Source of the DNA: Cryptomeria japonica
Lineage: Eukaryota; Streptophyta; Pinopsida; Cupressales; Cupressaceae
Direction of reading: 5' to 3'
Length of the DNA stretch: 64,000 bases
NCBI RefSeq assembly: GCF_030272615.1
Contig: NC_081410.1
Coordinates: forward strand, 257,531,533 to 257,595,532
Below, in pieces: positions 55,618-64,000 of this stretch (positions within the stretch are counted from its first letter, which is position 1; every line of letters starts with the position of its first letter). The notes beneath the pieces are model-generated. The model was not told the origin of the DNA, ran no database searches, and saw nothing but the letters and a program-made list of their open reading frames with translations. The translations under genes were made by a program, and so were the position numbers.

Positions 55618-56712
55618 TGTGTGAGCTTGAATTTCATCCTTAGAATGTTACCTACAATAAGTTAGTTTCACAAAATACAAATGGAAATGCATACAGGAAA
55701 TCCAAATTTAACCAATGAAACTACATGAAATACATACTAAAATAAAACATTATTTTACCTTCATGATTTATGTCTCATTGTGTCCTAACTCCACTATTCC
55801 TGGTTGCAGATGGTGTGCTCTCAGATAATGCACTGATGGCTTCCAAGATGGCATATGAAGAATGGACTGATAACTTGTAGTTAACTGATACTATGATATG
55901 CAAATACTACATGATTATGCTAAATGATTATTGCTATTTTCTTCAAGATTAAAACTCACAGTTGTATAAGATTAGCTTGCAAAATGCACTTGAAGTCTCT
56001 TGAAGTCTAACTTGAAGATTAACTCTCTCAACTGAAGCTCTTGATTTTATAGACCTTGAGAAGATTAGATGATGTGGCTTAGATCAACGGTCCTGATCAG
56101 ATCCACAGATTTGAATGGTTATGAGCAAAGGTGAAGGTTGAGAGAAAGGGGGAAGGAGAAGACAAGTGTCACTCATCTCACCTTAACTAGGCTGTTGACT
56201 GAGAGAATCTAGGGATGGTTGGAGGAAATTTAGGCATGAGAGGACAAGTGGACTCAATTACTTCCTAAGATGTAGGGGGTGTTGGAGAGAATATAGGAAA
56301 TGGTTATGAAATATGTGTACGTACACAATATTCATTAAATTTGGTGGTTGAAGATAAATGATAAATTAATATTTAAGAAATATAAATTTCCTTAGCCACA
56401 TGATGGATGAGTTGGCAAAGGGAAGATGTAGTGGAGATGGAGGGTGAGTTGGATAAGAAAGATTAAATAATTTAAGAAATCATTTAATAGTTGAGACTAT
56501 AGGATAGGAAAATAACTATTAAATATTAGATATTTAATTAATTAGAAGAATAGGATAAATGAATTAATTATTAAAATATTAATTAATAAAAAGACATGAA
56601 AATGAATTAAATAAATTAATCTTTTCAAATTAACTATTTAATAGAAGAATAATTATTAAATAAATATAAAATATTTATTTAATTGCTCATAGCCAATTTT
56701 TATGTGTATACA
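55618..56712 (-). repeat. 5' LTR of element 6
   Basis: This 1095-bp LTR has plus-strand ends TGTGTGAGCT and TGTGTATACA. The PBS adjoins its inner end and coding of Gypsy element 5 adjoins its outer end. A TATA box on the minus strand lies at 56045-56051. Confidence 0.88.
56045..56051 (-). promoter_or_regulatory. TATA box of element 6
   Basis: The minus strand reads CTATAAAATC, about 430 bp before the LTR end, a good TATA consensus. Confidence 0.6.
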
Positions 56713-56793
56713 CTACTAACCCCTTTGGGATCTTATTGGTTTTTAACTGAAAAATTTCATTCCCAAACACTATGTCTTTATCATAATTAACTA
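56713..56793 (-). pseudogene. Displaced upstream coding piece of Gypsy element 5
   Basis: The minus strand reads VNYDKDIVFGNEIFQLKTNK and IPKGLV in one frame up to the LTR of element 6. This is the segment that should precede NDGQAMKRTPIS at 50009. It shows that element 6 landed in Gypsy element 5. On the right the piece is cut by the LTR of Copia element 7. Confidence 0.65.
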
Positions 56794-56795
56794 TG

Positions 56796-58028
56796 ATGAA
56801 CACAAAGACAACAACACACACAACACAAAGATCTTGACATGGAAAACCTAGTTAAGGGAAAAACCATGGTGGGAACCTACCCACAATAAGATAATACTCT
56901 GTAGTAGTATGTGTAAATATTACAATGGAGAATGCACATGCATTCAGGCACACTGCCTAGAGCTCACTGCTCAAATTAAGATGACCCAGATAGCTCCAAC
57001 CCTTAGGTAAGATTCACTACCTTACAATAACATTTAGAGTATAATCTGGTTAAGATGAACTGAAAGAATAGCATCTCCTAAAGCTTGATGGCAGTTCCGG
57101 TTAAGCTCATTTGTCTTCCCTAAAATAATCTCTACTCAATACATCACATCAAAAGATGACTTTTCTCATGAACACATACACCACTCTCTAATAATGCATA
57201 CACAATCATCATACCTGAATTACATGCATATAACACCTATTTATACAATTCATTAACCTTGACTACAAGGTCAACCAAACCCTCAATACCTAATTACAAA
57301 ATTATATCACATGATACATAAGGAAACCACCAAACCAATTCAATGCCATGGATGACATATCATGGACCTAAATCAAATCCTTGAACATGCAACACCACAA
57401 GAAATCTTGCCAAGATCAACCGCAATACGCTACACCACCAAAAAATACCGCATAACACGAAGAATATGACCGGACCCATAAGGTCTTCAAGATTATGCAC
57501 AATGATCGATGTGGACCACCAAAATAAATAGAACATGATTAGGAAACACCAATAATCATGTTAGAACCATCCGCAATAGCTGCACCAACACCGCTTATCC
57601 AAATCTTCATCGATCAACACACTAACTTGCAAGAACAATCAACAGTAGCAATTCAGACTAGAAAGATAACTTGCAGAGCACTAAATCATGAACCATCTGA
57701 AATGAAGATACACATGAACATCCAAAACACTTTCCCAAATCCACAACTCAAGATATGATCATACCAGAGCACAATGGATCAATCACCAGAACACTACAAC
57801 ACTAAACACTGAAAACTAATCTTCATATTGGAATCCACAACTCAATCAAAAAACCACATAGCATCGTGGAATCAATAAAGAATAGAGTTTCTTTAGTTTA
57901 TTCATCATCCCAAGCAGATCACTTCTCTGCAATCAGCAGATTACCAAACAACTCTCTGCAACACCAAAACACAGGAATATGTTGATATCAATGACAATAA
58001 CATATCCTAGCAGCAACAATATCCAACA
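56796..58028 (-). repeat. 3' LTR of Copia element 7 (outer end truncated)
   Basis: The inner end is ATATCCAACA next to the PPT. It carries the family motif (minus strand CCATGGTTTTTCCC near 56850-56875). Compared with the LTRs at 60-62 kb it lacks the terminal about 180 bp with the G run, where it abuts Gypsy element 5. Confidence 0.75.
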
Positions 58029-58369
58029 ATATCTCCCTTTGGCATTGATGGCAATATATTAATGTGAAAAATAATCAATGCAAAGGAATAAATCAACATC
58101 AGCAAACTCCCCCAAAGATCATGCACACAAAGCTTGAAAGATAAGGTAGTTTTTCACATGCTTCTCTCCCCCTTTGACAACAATGCCAAAGATAGAATAC
58201 AAATCATGCTTCGTTCCCCTTTACAATATAATCTCTCTCTCATAGGATAAACTCACAAATTTGATCATCTAAATCATTGACTCCTCCTGCTGAGTAGCAA
58301 CACCCACTCATCAACCTCGATTAGAAGACAAGACTATAAAGTCCACTGGATTGATGAATCTCTACGCAT
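58029..58369 (-). other. PPT and 3' untranslated region of Copia element 7
   Basis: The minus strand reads GCCAAAGGGAGATAT directly before the LTR start TGTTGGATAT (PPT at 58029-58043). Further CAAAGGGGGAGAGAAG-like purine blocks lie near 58165-58185, as in the UTRs of the other Copia elements here. Confidence 0.8.
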
Positions 58370-59160
58370 CTAGTTCTCATCAGGAGGGGTAGATACCCCT
58401 AACTTGTCTCTCAAATAGGAAAATGTATCCATAAGAAAAGGTTTAGTGAAAATATCTTCAATCTGATCCTTTGTAGATATATATTCCAATCTTACTTCTT
58501 CATCACCGACTTTCTCCCTCAAGAAATGATACAATTGATATATGCTTTGTTTTAGAATGCAGTACTAGATTCTTGGAAATATTAATAACACTTGAATTAT
58601 CATAGTATATGACAGTAGGCTCATCATAAACAATTCTGATATCCTTCAACATCTGCCTCATCCAAACTACCTAAGTACAATTTCGAGCAACAACAATGTA
58701 TTCAGCTTCAAGAGTAGACAGAGATATGGCATCTTGTTTCTTACTGGACCATGAAACCAATTTATTTCCTAAAAAGAAAGTTCCACCGATAGTGTTCTTC
58801 CAGTCATCAACATCACCTACCAATCAGTATCAATATAAGCACATAACATGAAATTATCATTCTTTGGATACCATAAACCATAGTCAACTGTCCCCTTCAA
58901 GTATCTCAAAATCCTCTTCTTAGAAGTAACATGAATCTCTTTAGGATCAGCTTGAAATCTAGCACAAAGACAAATAACATGCATAATATCTGGTCTAGTC
59001 TGAGTCAAGTATAGCAATCTACCAACCATAGATATATACAAAGTCTGATTAACTTTCTGAGATTTATCATTCTTAGACAACTTGCATCCAGTCACCATAG
59101 GAGTTCTAATAGGTTTAGAATCACCTAACCCAAACTTTTTCAACAATTCCTTCACATACT
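58370..59160 (-). pseudogene. Copia element 7 RT end and RNase H
   Basis: Open from 59155 to 58817: KELLKKFGLGDSKPIRTPMV, LLYLTQTRPDIMHVICLCAR, RILRYLKGTVDYGLWYPKND and LCAYIDTDW. After a frame break it continues with VGDVDDWKNTIGGTFFLGNK, SSKKQDAISLSTLEAEYIVV (catalytic Glu), YYDNSSVINISKNLVLHSKT (CDN changed to YDN) and YLRDKLGVSTPPDEN before a TAG at 58372-58370. Confidence 0.88.
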
Positions 59161-60236
59161 TAGATTGAGAAATGAAAATGCCTTTGTAAATTTATGTAAT
59201 CTGCAATCCTAAGAATAATTTCATCTCACCTCATACTCAAGTCATCATCTTTGCCAAAAATTATGTCATCAACAAAGACTTCAACAATCAAAATGTTATC
59301 ATTATCAACCTTAAAGTATAAATTACTATCAGTAGTACCTTTATATAATCCTAACTTTATCAAATACATGTCCAATCTAGAATACCAAGCTCTAGGGGCT
59401 TGCATAAGTCCATAGAGTGCTTTCTTAAATTTTCATAGCATGTCTCCTTCATCTGATAATGAAAATCCATTCAGTTGCTCAATGTAGACTTCCTCTTCCA
59501 AATAACCATTCAAAAAGGTTGACTTAACATCCATTTGATATACATTGAAATTATTGTAAGCAACATATGCAAGCAACAATCTAACAACTTCAATTCTAGC
59601 TACTGGAGCAAAAGTCTCCTCATAATTAATTCCTTCCATCTATGAACACCCCTTACATACCAGGCTTGCTTTGTTTCTAACCACTTCACTGGCTTCATTA
59701 AATTTATTCTAGAACACCCATTTAGTGCCAATCACATTCTTATCTTTAGGTCTCAGAACAAGCTCCCAAGTGTTATTCTTCTCAATCTAATCCAAATCTT
59801 CTTCCATAGCTTTTATCCAATTCTCATCCTTACATGCTTCTACAACATCTTTAGGTTCAATCTTGGAAATCAAGAATATCTCTTCAGCAACAATCCTTCT
59901 TCTAGTCATCACGCCTTTGTTTATATCACCAATAATCTGATTTTTTGAATGATTCAATCTTACATACCTTGGAGTCTTCTAATTGTTATGATTCTTTGGT
60001 TCTTTAACTTCTTCACCATCAGCAACAATATTAAGATTAACTATCTCTACCAGAACATTCTGCTTTAAGATCTCAGTATGCATAGGCTTTGAAATAACAT
60101 CCTGATCATCAGATTTATATCCACATGCTCTCATCTGCTTTCCATGACATTCATCCACCTTCACATTTCCACTTTCCACTATCTTTCTCAATCTCTTGTT
60201 GTAACATTAGTAGGCCTTTCCCTTTGTAGAATATCC
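59161..60236 (-). pseudogene. Copia element 7 integrase tail and reverse transcriptase
   Basis: It begins abruptly with GYSTKGKAY, a stop, and CYNKRLRKIVESGNVKVDE, the end of integrase. The linker is NHSKNQIIGDINKGVMTRRR. RT follows: EACKDENWIKAMEEDLD, stop, IEKNNTWELVLRPKDKNVIG, LVCKGCS, stop, [60 protein letters not shown] and VEVFVDDIIFGKDDDLS with an intact FVDD box. At least six stops or frame changes are visible. Confidence 0.88.
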
Positions 60237-61287
60237 CGTTAGGTCCCAAAGACAACTGAGAGGGGGTGGGGGAGGGGAGGGGTGAATCAGTTGTCCAATA
60301 AATTCAACCAAAATTATCTTAACCAAAACTTAATGCTTAATACCGATAAACCAAACTTTATGCCGGTAGGCAGTCTTAACAGTTAATTGTAGTATCTATA
60401 AAGATTAATGCATGAAATAGAAAGACAATAACACCCACAACACATAACACAAATATTTGTACATGGAAACCCTATAAGGGGAAAAACTATGGTGGGAAGC
60501 CTTACCCACAATCAAATGATACTATTGCAGATAGTATATGTGTACAATATGGATTCTGCACATGCAGAAAGGCCAGCTACCTAAAGCTCATTGCTCAATC
60601 ACAAAATGAGAGTCACACTGACTACAATTGGATGGTTAGATCCAATGATAATGTACTGCACAAAATAGCATCTTCATATGCTAGATTCAGTACCAGTTTA
60701 GTTTTGATTGCCTTCACAAAATCCTTCCTTCAACCTTTAAATGATGTCTGTGTGCATAGCTTTGCATATTTTTGCATTCACATATCAATCTCACAAATGA
60801 GATCTTACATTTACACCATAACCTAAGACCAATTTGAATAGGTCAGCTCACTAAAAGATATTGCATTAAAATCAATTACAAATAAATCAATATCTGATGC
60901 ATGATGATGGCTTAATGCATTTACAATAATATTAAATCATCTCCATAATCTGTCATTCTAATCTGGAATAGATATACCTATCAGTGCCTATCCTGGACCT
61001 ATTTGCCGGTAACAACAAATATGCAAACCCAAATAAACAAATAACCAAATCGCCAAAACCAAGTGATCAAATAATGTCTTTGACATAACCAAGTAGTCTC
61101 CAAGTCATTCCAAGTGCCGGTGAACAATATAATCTATCGGTGAACCAAATACCGGTGACTATGCATAAGTCACTGAACATGTCGGTGAACATAACCAAAG
61201 ATCTCCGAGTGTTGATAAGTGTTCTCAAGTGTTCACAAGTGTTGACATCAATGATGAAACCAATGCAACACATCCATAATACCAACA
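60237..61287 (-). repeat. LTR a of Copia element 8 region
   Basis: 1051 bp. The plus strand begins CGTTAGGTCCCAAAGACAAC (TG changed to CG) and ends ATACCAACA. It contains four G runs at 60262-60282, the motif AACTATGGTGGGA near 60486, and is collinear with 61537-62596. Confidence 0.9.
60262..60282 (+). other. G-quadruplex-capable tract in LTR a
   Basis: Four G runs of 5, 5, 4 and 4 separated by single T or A residues. LTR b has one uninterrupted run of seven G at the same place, so the tract expanded in LTR a. It fits the G4 consensus on the plus strand, which is the template side of the element. Confidence 0.75.
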
Positions 61288-61536
61288 ATCTCCCCCTTTG
61301 GAATTGATGGCAACACAAGATGGAAAAACCATCAAAGTGCCAAAACAGAAATGCAAAAAACCAAAAACCAACAATCTCCCAAATAGATCATTAACCAGAA
61401 ATCAAAATACATAATATCTCTCCCCCTAGGAATAATCTCTCCCCAAAAGAAAAAGATAATGTGTTTGTCCATATCAATCTCTCCCCCTTTGACATCAAAT
61501 GCCAAAGCAATACAAAACCAAATCCAAAATACCAAC
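61288..61536 (-). repeat. Second copy of PPT and 3' UTR fragment
   Basis: It begins (plus strand) ATCTCCCCCTTTGGAATTGA, like 62597 onward, and shares GCAACACAAGATGGAAAAAC, CTCTCCCCCTAGGA and CTCTCCCCCTTTGACATCAA with the UTR at 62597-62880. It ends ATACCAAC at the start of LTR b. Confidence 0.9.
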
Positions 61537-62596
61537 TATTAGGTCCCAGAGACAACTGAGAGGGGGGGTGAATTAGTTGTCTAATAAATTCAAACCAAAA
61601 AAAACTTAACCAACTTAATGCTTAATACCGGTAAACCAGTTAATTATGCCAGTAGACAGTTTTAACAGTTAATTGCTATATCGATAAAGATTAATGCATG
61701 AAACATAAGCACAAAGTCATCCACAACACATCACACCAATATTTGTACGTGGAAACCCTGTAAGGGGAAAAACCACGGTGGGAAACCTTACCCACAATTA
61801 GATGATACTACTGCAAATAGTAAGTGTACATAAATGAGGTCTACACATGCAGAAAGGCCAATAGCTTAGAGCTCACTACTCAATCACAAAATGAGAGTCA
61901 CACTAACTACAATTGGATGGTTAAATCCAATAAGAATGTACTGCACAAAATAGCATCTTCATATGCTAGATTTAGTACCGGTGTAATGCTGATATGCTTT
62001 CACAAAAACCTAGCTTCACCTTCAAATGATGTCTACGTGTATTGCACTACTTAATCTTGCATATACCTTCACACAATTCTTTTTCACATTCCACACTTGA
62101 TCTTACAAATAAGATCTTACATTTATACCATAACCTAGGACAAATTTTAGTAGGTCGGCTCTACAAGATACTACAATAAAAATATTTTACAAACAATATA
62201 ATATCTGATGCAATAACCGATTGAACATGTCAACTTAATGCATTTACAACAATAATTAATCATCTCCATAGCGTGCCATGCTGATCTGGAAAAGGTAAAC
62301 CTGTCGGTGTAACCCTAGATAACCCTGGACCTATTTGTCGGTAAAAGCAAATATGCAAATATGAATAGACCAATGATTAATTCATTAAGAAAAGATGTCC
62401 ACATGATGTCTTCAATATTACCAAGTGTCTTCCATATCATTCCAAGTGCCAATGATTATTATATCCTGCCAATGAACCATATACCAGTAACTATGCAATA
62501 GTTACTTGCTTGCCGGTGAATGTTGTTGGATCGCCAAAGTGCTAGTGTTTTAGTAGGTGTTGACATCAATGACAAAACCATACCAAAATACCAACA
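61537..62596 (-). repeat. LTR b of Copia element 8
   Basis: 1060 bp. The plus strand begins TATTAGGTCCCAGAGACAAC (TG changed to TA) and ends ATACCAACA. The motif CCACGGTGGGAAACC lies near 61770. Collinear with LTR a. It is the 3' LTR for the open pol frame on its right. Confidence 0.9.
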
Positions 62597-62992
62597 ATCT
62601 CCCCCTTTGGCATTGATGGCAACACAAGATGGAAAAACCATCAAAGTGCCAAAATAGAAATGCCAAAAACCAACAATCTCCAAAAAGATCATAACCAGAG
62701 TACAGAGAGTAATAGTCTCTCCCAAACAATAATCTCTCCCCCTAGGAGAAACATGTGTTATCCAAAGTTCCTCAAAAGATAATGTGTTTTTCCATAGATA
62801 TCTCTCCCCCTTTGACATCAAATGCCAAAGTTATAATAAAACAAATTTCATAGACAAAATACCAATTTCATATACAAAATACCAATCAATTCAATATACC
62901 AACTACTCCCCCTGAGAAGTAGCTTCCTCATCAAAGACCGGAGTAAAAGATTTGTCTGATAATTCTGTCGGTTGATGACAATCATCAACTAT
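62597..62992 (-). other. PPT and 3' UTR of Copia element 8
   Basis: The PPT on the minus strand is GCCAAAGGGGGAGAT (62597-62611) directly before the LTR start TGTTGGTATT. The UTR carries several further purine blocks (AAAGGGGGAGAGATAT near 62795-62815, CTAGGGGGAGAG near 62735, CAGGGGGAGTAG near 62905). Confidence 0.85.
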
Positions 62993-64000
62993 CTAAGTCT
63001 CTACTAGTGGTGGTATGACTCCAAGCTGATCTCTAAGATATTCAAAAGTCTCCTTGGGCAAAGGTTTTGTAAAGATATCTGCAAGTTGTTCTTTAGTATT
63101 CACATAAACCGGTTTTATCTCCTTTTCTTCAAATTTTTCCCTTGGAAAATTTAGTTTGATAGAAACATGTTTTGTTTTAGAATGTAGTACTGGATTCTTA
63201 GATATATAAATTGATGTAGTGTTATCACAATATATAGTAATAGGTTCCTTGCATTTTACCTTTATGTCTTTCAACATTTGCTTAAGCCATTGTACCTGTG
63301 TACAGTTAGTTGCTGCTGCAACATATCCTGATTCTGGTATTGATAAAGATGTACAATTCCATTTCTTACTCAACCTAGAAACTAGTCTATTTCCAAGAAA
63401 GAATGCTCCGTCGGTGGTGATTTTTCTATCATCCACATCTCCTACCCAATTTGCATCTGTGTATGCACATAATTCAAAGTTTTCATCTCTAGGATACCAT
63501 AATCCAAGATTTATAGTGCCTTGTAAGTACCAGAAAATCCTTTTTACTACTAATTCATGATTTTCTCTAGGATTACTTTGAAATCTAGAAACAATACATA
63601 CTACATTCATAATAGTAGGTCTGGTTTGTGTCAAATACAGTAAACCTCCTATCATAGATTTGTATCTAGTTGGATTAATAAGTGTAGATTCATCCCTTTG
63701 AGATAATTTGTCATTTTTAGTCATAGGTGTGCTTACCGGTTTAGAGTTCTCCATCCCAAATTTCTTTAGTAACTCTTTTAAGTATTTGGATTGACTCAAG
63801 AATATACCTTTACCAATCTGTGAAATTTGTAATCCTAAAAAGAATTTTATTCCTCCAATCATAGACATTTCAAATTCTTGCTGCATTTTAATAGAAAATT
63901 CCTTACATAATCCATCTTCTTCTCCAAAGATTATATCATCAATGAATACTTCTATAATCAATATGTCATCATTAATTATTTTGTAATATAAATTGTTGTC
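62993..64000 (-). CDS. Copia element 8 RT C-terminal part and RNase H, open, partial
   Basis: The longest undamaged pol stretch in the window; it runs off the right edge (start outside) and ends with a stop at 62993. RT end: VFIDDIIFGEEDGLCKEFSI with the F-I-D-D active-site box, EFEMSMIGGIKFFLGLQISQ, SQSKYLKELLKKFGMENSKP. RNase H: LCAYTDANWVGDVDDRK with the first Asp, then ITTDGAFFLGNRLVSRLSKK, SLSIPESGYVAAATNCTQVQ and TIYCDNTTSIYISKNPVLHS with the later Asp. The SIPESGY stretch replaces the usual S-T-x-E-A-E-Y, losing the second Glu, and TTDGAFF replaces TSGGAFF, so function is doubtful. It ends FTKPLPKETFEYLRDQLGVI. Confidence 0.92.
   Translation of the reverse strand, partial: DNNLYYKIINDDILIIEVFIDDIIFGEEDGLCKEFSIKMQQEFEMSMIGGIKFFLGLQISQIGKGIFLSQSKYLKELLKKFGMENSKPVSTPMTKNDKLSQRDESTLINPTRYKSMIGGLLYLTQTRPTIMNVVCIVSRFQSNPRENHELVVKRIFWYLQGTINLGLWYPRDENFELCAYTDANWVGDVDDRKITTDGAFFLGNRLVSRLSKKWNCTSLSIPESGYVAAATNCTQVQWLKQMLKDIKVKCKEPITIYCDNTTSIYISKNPVLHSKTKHVSIKLNFPREKFEEKEIKPVYVNTKEQLADIFTKPLPKETFEYLRDQLGVIPPLVET

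Larger units (their letters stand above)
50010..56712 (-). mobile_element. Non-coding LTR element 6 (LARD-like), inserted in Gypsy element 5
   Basis: Minus-strand element: 5' LTR 56712-55618, PBS 55615-55598, internal region 55597-50405 without recognisable gag or pol, PPT 50404-50391, truncated 3' LTR 50390-50010. The two LTR stretches share 381 bp with eight differences by my count. Three repeat arrays fill parts of the internal region. It splits the coding frame of Gypsy element 5, which continues on both sides. The missing about 715 bp of the 3' LTR indicates a later deletion at 50009/50010. Confidence 0.85.
56796..60236 (-). mobile_element. Ty1/Copia element 7, 3' half, minus strand
   Basis: Right to left: end of integrase (from 60236), RT, RNase H (stop at 58370), untranslated region, PPT and 3' LTR (58028-56796). 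Gag, protease and most of integrase are absent, because the element is cut at 60236/60237 by the tandem LTR unit of the next element. Confidence 0.88.
60237..64000 (-). mobile_element. Ty1/Copia element 8 with tandem LTR-UTR duplication
   Basis: Right to left: open RT-RNase H frame (64000 to 62993), UTR and PPT (62990-62597), LTR b (62596-61537), a second UTR fragment with PPT (61536-61288), and LTR a (61287-60237). The LTR-UTR unit is present twice in tandem. LTR a abuts the integrase tail of Copia element 7. The 5' part lies beyond the window. Confidence 0.88.

Overview
The window reads as heterochromatic, repeat-dominated nuclear DNA of a seed plant with a very large genome. A gymnosperm or conifer-like source is a guess from the number of old nested LTR elements, the AT-rich noncoding filler and the absence of any host gene in 64 kb; the species cannot be fixed from the sequence alone. 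I see no rRNA or tRNA gene, no CRISPR and no intact host protein gene. Almost everything that can be named is a Ty1/Copia or Ty3/Gypsy LTR retrotransposon or a non-coding relative, and all but one of the coding stretches carry stops, frameshifts or deletions.

Layout from left to right: (1) 1-1920, the gag, primer-binding site (PBS) and 5' LTR of a minus-strand Copia element cut by the window edge. (2) 1921-5076, AT-rich filler with a TAGTGCAT motif cluster. (3) 5082-12861, a structurally complete plus-strand Copia element with two LTRs, a TTTAT target duplication, PBS, gag-PR-INT-RT-RH and polypurine tract (PPT), dead by several mutations including RT FVDD to FVDN. (4) 13.5-32.2 kb, a very large non-coding repeat unit present twice in direct orientation (13856-21113 and 25780-32238) around a decayed gag-like frame, probably a LARD-type element. 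Its second copy is interrupted by a 3904-bp solo LTR (28128-32031) with an ACCTC target duplication, and the first copy preserves the empty site. (5) 32.2-38.3 kb, a minus-strand Gypsy element (gag, PR, G-patch-like motif, RT, partial RNase H). (6) 39554-44548, a second minus-strand Gypsy element with both LTRs and an internal gag-PR deletion. (7) 44.75-46.8 kb, a decayed MAPKRK-type ORF and an 85-bp tandem array. (8) 47.16-50.0 kb plus 56713-56793, a third Gypsy element split by (9) 50010-56712, a coding-free LTR element with inverted GCGC-containing repeat arrays. (10) 56796-60236, the 3' half of a minus-strand Copia element. (11) 60237-64000, two tandem Copia LTR-plus-UTR units followed by an open RT-RNase H frame running off the right edge.

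The parts do not form a pathway. They are layers of transposition, recombination and decay. Themes recur across layers: a conserved LTR motif with GGTTTTTCCC, terminal C/G runs, stops that look like CAG to TAG transitions, and microhomology-flanked deletions.
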